From positions 2,170,001-2,234,000 of the forward strand of contig NW_017265139.1 in the NCBI RefSeq assembly GCF_001638985.1: DNA of 64,000 nucleotides. The letters run 5' to 3'. Position numbers and translations under genes: made by a program. Under the pieces are notes generated by a model that saw nothing but the letters and a program-made list of their open reading frames with translations, did no database searches and had not been told where the DNA came from. Shown here piece by piece: positions 11,466 to 22,892 of the stretch (within the stretch, counting starts at the first letter, position 1; each line of letters opens with the position of its first letter). Source of the stretch: Phycomyces blakesleeanus NRRL 1555(-) (lineage: Eukaryota; Mucoromycota; Mucoromycetes; Mucorales; Phycomycetaceae).

Positions 11466-12450
11466 TTATTGCTGACTTTGGGGTTGTTTTGTCAAAGCAA
11501 TCGCACTAAATTCAGTTTCATCTGGGTCACGAGCCATATGTTGCTGGATAATCTTGGCTGCACTGGCAACCAGATCAGTACACTTTCCATGATTAATTGG
11601 GAAAGGCTTGCGACCATCCAATTCGTACAAATGATCATCAACCTTTACAAAGCATGAAAAATGTAAATTCACTTCATCCCCCAAATCGGGCGTTTGTGTC
11701 TGGCCTTGGTTGGCTGCCTCTTGATGAACTGAAGAGAGTTCAGTACAGTTCTCAAGCAACTCGGCTCTCTCATCGGGAGACATTGGAGCTGCCTTTTCTA
11801 AAAGATTACTAAGTAATCCTGGGCCTATGTTTTTTTAAGTTAGAATAATTTCGTGAGGAAATAGCTAATATCATATTTAATTTGGCAACGCACCGACTAT
11901 TTCATTATCATTATTAGCAATCGCATGAAGAATGGCAATCATTCCACATGCATTGGCAATCGTCTGCTTAAAGAAGATAAGGTCTGGGCTAATGTTCTGC
12001 TCATGACGCGCTAAATGAGCTTCTTCTTCCTCCTTAAACTTCTCGTAATTTTCAGTCAATGGGAATAAGAAGATGATGGCTGTAACAGGACGAGGGATCA
12101 TGGCTAGTAATTCAGGCTCAAAGCCTATTCAGGCGATAAGGTATGATTTAGACTTTCTCGTCAACATTCTTATAAGATCTATTCTAAAACCACTCTTACC
12201 GTAGACATCAACAAAGTTCCATTGACTATTTACTTTGAGTCTATGGATAATCTATTGCATAAAGAAGTTGGCTGTCTCTCAAAATAATAAATATATGCTT
12301 CCTTTTTATTACCTTATTCCACACCTAATAAAAGAGTCAGTATAATATAAAGCTAGATTCAGACTGCAGACTTACGTCTGGATTAGCTTCGAGTGGTAGC
12401 CACTTTTGTTCAGTGGGTTTATGAGTTTGTTCTTCCTGCATATTGTGCAT
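11466..12450 (-). CDS. YUH1: Ubiquitin carboxyl-terminal hydrolase, UCH family (peptidase C12)
   Basis: Four exons (12450-12376, 12251-12200, 12124-11894, 11824-11466) sum to 239 codons (238 aa), the usual size for UCH-L1/L3/Yuh1. The catalytic set is intact: Gln96 and Cys102 in QTIANACGM, His174 in VNLHFSCFV and Asp189 in LYELDGRK. It hydrolyses small adducts from the C-terminus of ubiquitin. The start at 12450 is the more upstream of two in-frame ATGs three codons apart. The gene lies tail-to-tail with the F-box gene, 98 bp between stops. The yeast name is used by family resemblance only. Confidence 0.92.
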
Positions 12451-12640
12451 AAATCTTTAGAAAAAGAAAAAACGGGAAGAAGAGTAGTTTCGAAAGTAAG
12501 AAAGAAAGACAGAGGTTGAATGACGTAATTCCAAGTCCGATGAAGACGACCGAGGTTCGGTTTGTTTTGCTTTGTGGTGAAGGTATGTTTCGGGGGAATA
12601 TTAAAAGACTAATGTATACAATTGATTGATAAAGATATTT

Positions 12641-15165
12641 TTATATGGGGTTTACGTGGGCATGAGCAGCCATTATACGTTGTAATTCCTGTAGAAATCA
12701 AATTAATATCAATCCAATTTTTTATTACAATATAAGCAAATCTTACATTCTGAAGGTCTTCAAGACTAGAGAGATTTGCGCCGTCTTGTTGCAAAACAGG
12801 CCCACGTTCATGTGTATCCAAATATGCACGCCCATACTTTACAAGTGCTGCAAGCTCAATATCTGATATGGTATCAAGTGCACGGCTTGGGGGCTGACTA
12901 GGCTGAACCACCTTTTTGAGGATTGTCGAGAAATCATTGGCTCCTTTTGGCGCCATAAGAGCATACTGCATCTGTTGGTTAGGTAGGTTTGTACTTCGAA
13001 GCACACCATGTGGAAGTATAATATCAATATCATTATCTCCATAACGTGCAACCTCCATCCACGGTCTTGATGGACCCACATCACTCGATTCATCAAATGC
13101 CATCAGTGCAGAGTCCAGCTTCTGTAACATTCGTGCAGTGTCAGGATCAAGGATCGGCACAGGTGTTGTTTTCCGTTTAGGAACCACAGGGGCGGAAGCC
13201 CCAAATTGTCGCAAAATAAACTGCCCGGGCGTCAATAAGCTAGCATGATCTCGAATCACATCTCCCAAAGACATTGTGTCTGGCAGAACCTTTTCTTTCC
13301 CGGATAATACAAGAGTCATTCGGTACCGATTTCCTTTGTCTCCTTCTGTTCTGTCATAAGCAAGATGGAATTTATCGAGGGCAATTTTTGTGCACTCTGA
13401 TACACTACTGCTAGAAGGAATTGCGATAATCTTATCAATACGCTCCTGTCCCATTTCTGCTGACTTTTTCTTTGATAATCCACTCTGAGATAAACTTGGT
13501 GGTGTGTACAGCGAAATCTTTACGTATAATTCGCCTTGTCGTTCATTCACACGGCGAATGCGTTTGTGTAAATAGAATCTAATTTGACTCTCTTCGAGTT
13601 GCTTTCTAGCCCGTTGTTGATTAGAGACCGTCTTATTCAGACCAAAGTCACCACCATTCAAATGTTGTGAAAGTTGCTTGATGTGGTTTAATGGGGGCAT
13701 AGGTGTTGTTAGGTGTGCGGTTAATGACTGAAAGATAACGAGTGGTTTATCTTGAGGAGCTAAAACAATTTCTTCGTTGTCCATTGGCTTTAGAGAAAGA
13801 TAATATTCGATTCCGCTTGTACTCAATCGTCTCGACGCTTTTGCTTCAATTTGCGATATGTGAAATCTTTCCATAGCTTGCATCAGCATTTCCTCTGCCT
13901 TTGTTTCCTTCGTTACTAAAACCGAGTTATATGTCGCACCCACGTTTAAATTTCCTGCGTATACTCGTAATACACACGTCGTTGCTTGTTTTTCTGTCTC
14001 TCTGACTATATCCGGTAGAATCACTGGATTCTGCCGTGTCTTGTTACGAGAGAAAAGTCGCCATAATGTATCCGATGTTTTACGCTTCGGATCTTCTGAT
14101 GTTGGACTAGTTGGGGAAGCTTCAGGAGGATCCACTGGTGGTGTGGAAATAGAAGGCTCTACGCTGGTATTGCTCTTATTAGATATTGGATTAGGCGAAT
14201 TTGGATTTGTATTTTTGTCATTTGTATCTTCTTCAGCCGAAGGAAGAACGCCTTCAGACTCCTCATAATCCTCCCGCCACTCTTCGTCTTCATCTCCAAT
14301 TATCTGTGACTGAAATTTAATCTTATTTGATAGGTGCACTCGTCGAGCAGGGCGTCGAGATGGTCGTTTTGGCTGGGTTGGGAAGGACTGTGGACTGGTG
14401 ATCTTGACACGTCCATCAATCTCAAGTGTACTCGTTTCTTGTCTTGAACGCCTACCTCTGTATTTCGGTGTTTATTCAACCGGGCAAGTCTCTCAAACGG
14501 AGTCTATATATAGAACTATCAGCCCTTCTGTCTTTTTACTTGGTTGAATATTTCTTTAGTTAATATATACTCGCCTCAATATTTTCAGCAGGAATATATC
14601 CCATTTCTGAGGTTTTCATAACCTTAACCATCCACCAATATGAATTACTATCATCTGCTAATATGAGCGTATCTCCCTTTACAACAGACGCTTGGCCGTC
14701 AACTGTGGCTACAAACGTGTGCAAAGCGTATACGAGATCAAAGTTGATGTTCTCGTCAGGAATGCTTAGCGATGAGGACATTGTCGAACTGTCATCTTCC
14801 TCCTCTTCTTCTTCTTCTGCTGGACTTTCTTCATGGTGGTCAGCTAGCTCAGGGATGGATCTTGCCTTACTGGAAGATGCGCCGGCTGTAAGCATAATGA
14901 TCTATAATTAAATATATATGTGTGTGTATGTGTGTGTATGTGTATATACGTGTATATATCTGTGTGTGATCAAAGAAATAAGATGGCAACAAAGATAATA
15001 CTATAGGCTTTATTCTGCATAGAGAAAGCAATGAGTACAAAATAGTAACAACAATAAAAAAAAAGTAAAGGATATAAGAAGAAGTGTGGTTTTAGAACGA
15101 ATACCCGAAAGCACACGATTAATGATTCCACGGGTGGGTTTGGATCTAGACTTTATGACCGCCAT
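12641..15165 (-). CDS. SH3 and Ras-association domain protein, Bud14/Tea4-like
   Basis: Five exons (15165-15105, 14885-14575, 14503-14456, 14402-12747, 12688-12641) sum to 708 codons (707 aa). An SH3 domain (about residues 70-125: LVYALHTFVA, GDTLILADDSNSYWWMVK, GYIPAENIE) runs straight into the TPFERLARLNKHRN motif typical of fungal Bud14/Tea4/TeaC proteins that mark cell ends and regulate a PP1 phosphatase. An acidic, Ser/Pro-rich linker follows. Next come one or two Ras-association-like ubiquitin folds: CVLRVYAGNLNVG to about YLSLKPMD, and KIIAIPSSSSVSECTKIALDKFHL to RMTLVLSGKEK. The intron after residue GAG at 14575 begins GC (GAG then GCGAGT) rather than GT; no GT donor keeps the conserved IE-TP junction. 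A 53-nt intron at 14455-14403 restores frame. A role in cell polarity is inferred from the family. Confidence 0.82.
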
Positions 15166-15320
15166 TGTCAAAACGAGGAAAATAAAATGTGACAATCAGG
15201 CCATGGTCGCACAGTCCATAACGATAGATTATTGAGGTACAAATAAGACTTTATGGTTATCAGACATAAGCAACATGCTTTTTGTGATGTATATGGTGGT
15301 ATGAAGGTGAAATTGTTTCG

Positions 15321-18223
15321 CTAAGACATATACACAGAAGAATGGATGCTATGAGAGAAATTAGAGAATATCGTCTGGACAAACTTGGCTAGCTTCGGCC
15401 GTTGACAGGCTGCAACAGAAAGCTCTTTTTCGTAAGGCATAAAATATATATGGCTGTGATTGTCCCGCGACAAAAGGCGAAGAAGATGAGCAGCCACAAG
15501 TGCAATACCCTGAACATCTGAATTATCAATATACGTTGGTTGGGACACATGCTCCTGAAGGTGACAGGCCATGTCTCGCTTATCTTCAAATGAATCCACG
15601 CAGTCAGTCCACATGCATCCAAACATCTCTTCATCTTTTGAAGAAGATCCAACATGGTCTTTGATGACATGGCTTTGAAGAAGGGATGGGTTTCTAAAAC
15701 TTTGTGAGCAATCAGTCCATTGGCACATCATTGTGGGACCTAGAATTATCGATATGAAAGTAATATATGAGTATGTTATATTTATATCTTGTCTAGGTTA
15801 CTCACCGTCTTGTAAGATATTCATCTTAATCTGGATACCACGCACATATGTCCCTTCTAGAACAGGACCTGAACCATTCGCCATAGGTGATATTGTAGGA
15901 GATGCCACGGGAAAGGCAATCTTTAAAACAGTATAAAAATCTTTGATTTTAAGAGCCTTTTCATGGTCAAATCGCATCTCATACAGCAGATACATGTCGT
16001 CCAGCGACAAAACTGTCATTGGGTCTGCGACTTCAAATTTATCTTTAAGCCTGAAAATTAGATAAAGATACACCTATAACATAAGATTCTTTGTTTTTTT
16101 TTTGTACAAGGCACACAAGAAACTTACCATCCTAAGCATCTATATGGTTCATCTAGCTGTTGGTATTCATCCAGGGGAGGTAGACATGGCCCATGTGCAT
16201 GGGTCTCTATTTGAGGTGATCCACTCATGATGCTTTGTGTAGGACTATTCGATCCGCTTGATGAATCGTCTTTAATTGTAATAGGGTCAAAGAATTTGGA
16301 CTTTAGCATCAAGAGTGACACAAATATACCAATGTCAGCTCCGGAATGCATGGTCAATAATTGTAAACGGAATATATTCGACATGCGTGTATATTGAAGC
16401 AAGTATTCCAGTACTGTTCCGGTCAATTCTTCATCGTTTACCACCAACAAATGGGTAACTCTCTCTGCAATGTGTGTTGATCCGGGGATCAAGTATAGCT
16501 GGTTTTCGGGCAAAGTAGCCAAAAGGGTCAGGGTTCTTAAGGCTCCAATCAATAAATGTCTATTGGTTCCATATATAAGGGACGCCAAACAAGAAATTAC
16601 TTCGTCTGCGTGGCCTGCAAGTAACATATACGGTGCCATATTTTCCATTACATCGATACAATGTGTGTAATAAGAGCCGGATGAGAGTACCAGACCACGC
16701 ACCAGCATCTGGCGGAGACGCTGGCTAGATCCCAATATGCGTGCATTGTTTTCGATAAATGAAAAGTTACGTAAAATATGAACCACCGTCAATATTCGTC
16801 TACGTGCCATTTCTGACTTTGCTTTATGAGGATCCACATGGCATCTGTCAAGGCTGTCACTCATTAAATCCATTGCATTCGGTTCGGTTCCCGGAAATGT
16901 GTTCTCGACTAGGCAGGGCTCAGCGCAATGTAGTAAAAGATCCAAAAGAGTAGGGATCTTGTCAAGTCTAAGTTGTTCGGGGCATTCGAATGAAAGTGTT
17001 ACAATGCTATTTAGAGCCCATTCAATGTCTACTGATGTGCCGTACTCTAATCCGTGAAGGATTCTTTGTCTAGTATCGTTGTCAAATTGCTGGGCTGTAT
17101 TAAGTTATTATTAGAAAGTAAGAAGGTTATTATAGTTTGTGACCAAGAATGGTTAATTGATAATTAATTATCACATTCACACATTTATATAAATATATTT
17201 ATTTTATTACCTGCAGAACACCCAGAAGACATGCCATCGGTTGAATGAATATGCTCAGGAGGGGGCTTTTGGTGATGTAGTTCTGAAATCGAACATTGGC
17301 TGTGTTCATCTGTTATTGAAATTTGTTCGAACGATGGACAGCCTTCCAAGGCAAGGGCGGGGAAACCAGGTGGAAGGGCAAACACATCAATAGGTTGTTG
17401 TGGTTGTGGTTGTGGTTTTGGTTGTGATGCAGGCTGGTAGTGATGGTGGTGGTGATTTGCGGATACTTTTTGATAGGTAAGATCGGGTTGTATTGGTTGG
17501 TAAGCTCGAGTGAATTTATGAGAAGATGGCTTTTGAGCTAATAAAATGACAAACGCCAATGAATTATGAAGACCGTATTCTGTCTTTAAGATTGATTATG
17601 CTTACTCGGACTGCTATTCTTCTTGTAAGATTTTCCAGCTAGTGTAGATGCCTTGTGTGCTTCTGGTCCAAATAATTCTTTAGGAGGTACCCACGTTTTG
17701 CGCCAAATCTTCTCTTCCTCCCATCCCAACTATACACGCCACATATCATTACTTTCATTAGTACATACTATCACATAGTATTCCAACCATATATCCAATA
17801 TAATCTTACCAAGTTTCGGATGTAAAGTCCTTTGAGGATATAGGCACTGTTTGTGCAGGTAGAGGGGAATTGAAATATTTCTCCTACTTTTTTCCAGCTG
17901 CGATTCTTGGTGACCTGTGAAGAATCAATTTTTCAATTTTTTGTTAAACAAATGTCTTTCTCTTTTGCTCTTTTTCTACCTGATCAAATCCACCGGCCTC
18001 GAGTACAGATTCGTATAACTTTAACAAATCGATTTTTTTTCCTCCCAATACTGGCTCGGTTTGAAGTCGAGTACTAAAGAAGAAACATACTAAACTTTTG
18101 ACCGGTTGAAAGAGAAAAAAACTGGCTCGGCTTTTACCTTTTTCTAGAATGGAATTGCATGAGATCTTGAATAAAAGCATTGTATTTATCAGATCGCTCA
18201 ATGTCATCTACAGCATTCGACAT
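15321..18223 (-). CDS. ARID-domain chromatin-remodelling subunit, ARID2/Rsc9-like
   Basis: Eight exons (18223-18138, 18073-17980, 17914-17810, 17729-17606, 17537-17211, 17094-16128, 16050-15806, 15739-15321) sum to 789 codons (788 aa). The N-terminal ARID/BRIGHT DNA-binding domain spans exons 1-4 (FIQDLMQFHS, IDLLKLYESVLEAGGFDQV, WKKVGEIFQFP, YILKGLYIRNL). A His/Gln/Pro-rich linker follows, then an armadillo-like helical region in exon 6. The C-terminal half has two C2H2 fingers (CQWTDC...HVIKDH and CMWTDC...HLQEH) and a leucine-rich tail. The order ARID, helical repeat, C2H2 pair matches ARID2 of animal PBAF and Rsc9 of yeast RSC. It probably works in the nucleus as a SWI/SNF-class subunit. 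Confidence 0.87.
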
Positions 18224-18879
18224 GGCAGCTTTTAATCAAGTATTAGAGCTACAAAGGTGGCAAAACTGCAAAATTCTCTAGAGCTAAGAGGGCTCAGGGC
18301 GTATCGTGGTTTAGGATGGTCTGGATGGCCAAAGCACGCAACCTTTGAGGTACTCGTGGAAATGCCGTGACTTCTCTATTTCATGTCCGTGCTGTCGGTA
18401 TTCTAAACTATAGGTACCCTATGGGTGTCTTGAGCTACGTGGTTGACTTTTTGAATCAACTTAAGTGGGCAGCCATGAAGCAGTAGAGAAGAATGGTGAT
18501 ACAGTCACTTGAAGCAACACAGCCAGCATGAAATTTTAAGCCAGTTAAAGCCCCCCCCCCCCCCCCTTTTTTTTTATATATATAAAAAGTACCAAAAACA
18601 AACAAACAAATAAATATTTTTAAAGAAGGATCCACCCATAGACTTGGTTGTTTGAATTTGTGGGGCATTGAAAGTACAACGTGCGGTAACGTGTTTTAAT
18701 GTGTCCTAAGAGTTTTACCCTAGCAAACCATCAACCACTTTAGGTTAATCTGGGGGTAAATTGAAAGAGCTAACGCTTATGTTGTATATCTACATATAGT
18801 GTATTTTTTTAATAATCGCAAATTTCAAGAACTAAACATGTTTTCTGTTTACGTTGTTAATAAACAGTTTCTCTACAAA
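18224..18879. other. Upstream of ARID gene; poly-C/poly-T tract
   Basis: No gene is seen. A striking run of about 16 C followed by about 9 T lies at 18551-18575, then AT repeats. The region is the promoter side of the minus-strand ARID gene. Confidence 0.5.
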
Positions 18880-19150
18880 TGCCATTCACCAGCGTACGAG
18901 GGAAATGACAAAATTTCTAAAATAAGGACTCTAGTTACAAAAAGGAATATACTAAACGACCATACTTTAAAAAGCTCATCTTATATAGCCAAAATGAAAC
19001 AAATCATTAACAAAAAATAAAAAATTAGAAGGGTATTTTAGTAAATGATTAAAAAACAGATGCTGAATAACAATCAGAATCGTATATGACGTGACTCAAT
19101 TCCCTCGATGCAATTCCCTCGACAATTCCCTCGTACGCTGGTGAATGGCA
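18880..19150. repeat. MITE copy 1 (TGC-CA-TTCACC ends)
   Basis: A 271-bp non-autonomous element. The left end starts TGCCATTCACCAGCGTACG and the right end is its exact reverse complement, over 25 bp. Sub-terminal AATTCCCTCGA is repeated in tandem near the right end. The interior has no coding capacity. It is related to the copy at 19775-20094 in reverse orientation. Confidence 0.9.
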
Positions 19151-19774
19151 ATAAAGGGACAATCATTTTTGGCTTTGTGTCATTAGTTTTTTGGAAAGTG
19201 ACGCTTATTTTTTGGTTATGGACATTCAATGTTCTCAAAGTGACAAAATTTACCATTCTCACTGTATTCAAAATATAAAGCAGGGAAAGTATAATTGACC
19301 GAGAAATGATCTAAGAAAGTTGGATTAAATTCAGGGCAAAGTTTGGAGATTTTAATCGTATAAATATTAGAGAGTTAGATTTTTTGCTGGTGACAGCTCT
19401 TACTCGAATGTCATCAGAACATACACTAACAGTTTCGATGTAAAGTAGGCAGAATTGTCTCCTATAGACCACGCACAATCTTGTATAATTGGGTCAACAT
19501 CCCTCCTTAATGATACAATTTGTGACCATTTATTATTCTCAAAAATTGTCCATATTTCGAAATTGAATTATTAGCAGTGTTTTTTAAATGTATACAAAAG
19601 TATATCATATTAAATGATGTAACACTAATACAGGATATTTCTCGAACATATGTATTTTGATTCAGTTGTCGTATGCTTAGTACAAATCAGCTTTTGATAT
19701 AACAATTTTCTTTTTTAAAAAAAAAAAGGAGGGGGATAGAAAAGGGAGATGGGTCGAACCAGATCGGACATTGA
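19151..19774. other. AT-rich spacer between MITE copies
   Basis: About 620 bp with no recognisable gene or repeat apart from an A-rich run near 19718-19729. Confidence 0.5.
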
Positions 19775-20094
19775 TGCTGTTCACCAACGTACGAGGGAAT
19801 CATCGAGGGAATTGCATCGAGGAAATTGTATTGCATTATATAAAATCCCGATTGTTATTCAGTATTTGTTCCTTAATTTTGTACTAAAATACCCTGTCCA
19901 TTTTTATTTTATTTTTTGCTAATGAATTGTTTCCTCTTGGCTATAGAAAATGAGCTTTATAGAATATGGTCGTTTAGTACATTCTTTTTTTGTAACTAGA
20001 TTCCTTATCTTAGAAAGTTTGTCAAATCAAAATCGAATAAATTACTATGAAAAGTAATTTTTTTTTCAATTCCCTCGTACGCTGGTGAACAGCA
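19775..20094. repeat. MITE copy 2, opposite orientation
   Basis: An element of about 320 bp of the same family as copy 1, lying as its reverse complement (shared interior blocks include GGTCGTTTAGTA and TTGTAACTAGA). The left end reads TGCTGTTCACCAACGTACG and the right end is the reverse complement with a single mismatch over 25 bp. There is no coding capacity. Confidence 0.9.
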
Positions 20095-20521
20095 TATACT
20101 ATCAACATTGCACATTTTAAAAAAGACCCAGAAATGGGTAGTGCTGCTTGCTTCCATAGTAAATTATCCTAATGAATTAACTGTCCTTTCTAGCATGTTT
20201 AACGGTGTCCTTAAATGCGTTTTGTCACGCTAACTCCAATTCATTTTTACTTTGCCTTGTTCAATATGAGCAGCATAAATATACAGATACATAGTTTATA
20301 TTGTAGATAAGGAAGGGAAAAAATGACTTGTACTTTATTATTGTTATTTATATAAGCATTTATTATTTACAAAGTAATGTATATATGCACTATTTTTTGC
20401 TTTTGCTTTACCTCTCACTGTCGGTGTTATGTTGTTGTTTTTTTATCCTTCTTGTTAAATTTTGAAATCACTTGTCATCATCAAGATAACACTCCAGTAA
20501 TTTTATTTTGACTGATCTGTT
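20095..20521. other. Intergenic DNA downstream of uncharacterised gene
   Basis: AT-rich spacer with no gene seen; it is the 3' flank of the minus-strand gene that follows. Confidence 0.5.
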
Positions 20522-22378
20522 TCAGGATAGTGTTGTAGGGCTTGTAAGAAGTTGCTCGGTGAGTAAAGCAGGTTTAGTTGTTAGAGGTAAAAAGATACCA
20601 GTCACCCATTCTAGGCTACAATAATTGATGTTATCATCATCTGAGTCGTCACAATCGAAGATTTCTGAAAATGAAGCTGGTTGTATAAAAGCTTCGTTTG
20701 ATAACGTGGCAATATTGAGACAAGTTTTTTTGAGTGATTTCCATTGTCGTATCCACATAATTAGCTTATCGACGAAGAGGTTCAAACTACTGTATAACGA
20801 AAGATCGAATCCAACACTATTGACATAGAGGCTGCGATCAATGAACTTCAAGGCACACAAATCTACCTGTATTCCAAACATTTGCATGTTTTGTAAGATG
20901 ATAGTTTTCTGCTTCTTTGGTTTTCCTAACATAACCAAATCATTGACTGTACATTTTGATTCAGCTGCAAGTTTAAATTTGTCGCTGTAAATCTTTTCAA
21001 AGCTGTACGAAGCCCTAGCAGTCTCAGGATGGCATGTGGCAACAACCTTGGATACCTTGCATACAATCCTACCGTCAACTTTACAGCCTATCGTATGTGG
21101 CTCATTGTCGTTGTTTATACGCTTTACTGCAGCAGTGGTATCAGCTGACGTTTCTCCCCAATTGGCATAGAGTTCAGAACCATCTCCAACCAAAAGTTCC
21201 AAGACTTCGCCCCATAGCTTCATTAAAAAATCGAGTTCGGTGATTTTGTTGGTTGGATTTGCAAAAATGTATGTGTGTTCTTTGTACGCGTCAATGCTAG
21301 GAAAATAGAACACAAGTCAGAAACTGCTCATATTAAGAAGAAACTACACTTGCATATGGCCAAAGACTTTAAAAATCCACTTATCAACAGATTGTGCAAC
21401 TCTTATAGTTTCCACACCAATGTAGTAAGCTTCTTCTTGTTGTCCGCTCTTGATTTCCTTTATTACCTTTTCTACTTTCTTTTTGGTGGCATTGACACAG
21501 TTGATTTTATCCACTGGTGTTTCTTGTATCGCTCATCGCAGTGAACTTTAAAGTAGTGACGTAGCTGTACAAATGGCCCGAAGTAGTTGAATAGCACTTT
21601 TTATTTGTTCTTTAATAAAAGTGTCTTTCTACCCGTATTCATTTTCTTGTCACCGAGTTGGACATTTACAACATATAACCAACACACCATGTTTCAGCAT
21701 CAGATTGGTTTGGAAGGTGCTTGATAAGATAGTCCCATTGGTCCTTTGCAAATAACTTTTTTTGGATACACTCTTTCTGGTTACCAAGATCAAGGATACC
21801 GTTAAGATAGAAGCCGCAAATCGATTGCTCTTCAGCTGACAACGAGTCATAAACTTCATATAGCTGTTTGCCATAGGACCTTAATGTTGATGAAATGGAG
21901 CGGTCGTTAAAAAATAAGGCTATCGTCTTCAACAATACTCTATAAATAATAAAAGCTGTCAGTACATATGTACTTGTAGATAAATATCATGACCTACTTG
22001 ATTGGCGAGCGACTGCGGACTTCTTGATGCCGCTGTACTTTTCGAACTTGGGGCTCTGATCCTTGTGTATACTTCTTGCAATTATTTTCATAATCAGCTT
22101 GTCGATTTAGATTGTTATAATACTGTTTTTTATCTTGTTATAAGATCCGGAATTCACCAACCTCATTTGCATTCATCAACTACTTGAAATATAGAGAAAT
22201 ATGTATATTGGATAATCGTTGTATAGTATTCAAGTTAAAATGAAGCTAATATTACAGGAAAATAATAGTTAAGTTGTTCATGAATCCACTTGGTTACCAC
22301 TGGATCTATAGCAGCTGGATTGAATAAGGCATTTTGTAAATCTTTTCCAAACTTGTTCGCGACTTGTTCCCTTGCCAT
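20522..22378 (-). CDS. Uncharacterised multi-exon protein
   Basis: I do not recognise a domain with known function. Clear exons are 22378-22256 (ATG AREQVANKFGKDL), 22122-21998, 21939 to about 21672, one or more pieces in 21640-21350, and 21296-20522. The first three and the last junction keep phase. In the middle (about 21630-21440) two overlapping frames both look protein-like, so a frameshift or an unrecognised intron must lie there. The last exon encodes about 258 residues including ITELDFLMKLWGEVLELL, an acidic DDSDDDN cluster and a hydrophobic end. Proteins with an ELDxLMKLWG-type segment are, from general knowledge, frequent hypothetical proteins in Mucorales and may be repeat-associated. 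It could be a pseudogene. Confidence 0.5.
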
Positions 22379-22759
22379 CCCTCCACAGAAGTTGTCGTAG
22401 TAATAGCTCTAATCAAACTCTAGATTTGCATGGATAAGATATCCTATTGAATTTGAAAAAGAGAGTACACTGTTTTTATTGTGAAGTATGGAAGAAAGTC
22501 GCGCTTTACAATACATGTTTTTTTGAGGTTTTAAAAGAATTATTCTCAGTCACGTTATGCTGCACACATATCTATTTTTCTCATACTGTTGAGTAGGGAT
22601 CTTTATCTCATTTATTCTCAATAACTAATCTCAAATATGAATCATCTAGAAACCGATATCTAGAGGTAAAAGGACTGTTAATATATTAAGATGGAAGTAA
22701 AGCTATTTGTATTTATATACGCCATTACAATGTTTTTTTTAGTTTGATATACAGTGCTT
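22379..22759. other. Intergenic DNA upstream of uncharacterised gene
   Basis: AT-rich spacer with no gene or strong motif seen; it is bounded on the right by the MITE cluster. Confidence 0.5.
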
Positions 22760-22890
22760 CCACTCTCAATTTACCGAATGTTTGAAGTTAATTTGACCAA
22801 AATATTGGTCAATTAATTTGTAAGAAGTGGTTAATCTATTTTCGAAGAGATGGTCAAATTAACTTCGAACATTTGGTAAATTGAGAGTGG
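22760..22890. repeat. Short MITE with 38-bp inverted ends
   Basis: 131 bp. The left end (CCACTCTCAATTTACCGAAT...) and the right end (...ATTTGGTAAATTGAGAGTGG) are inverted repeats over about 40 bp, including the block TTAATTTGACCA. Three bases separate it from the next element. Confidence 0.85.
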
Positions 22891-22892
22891 AG

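Noticed and set aside
12839..13096. Second minus-strand frame inside the SH3/RA gene
   Set aside because: Overlaps a much longer, domain-bearing frame.
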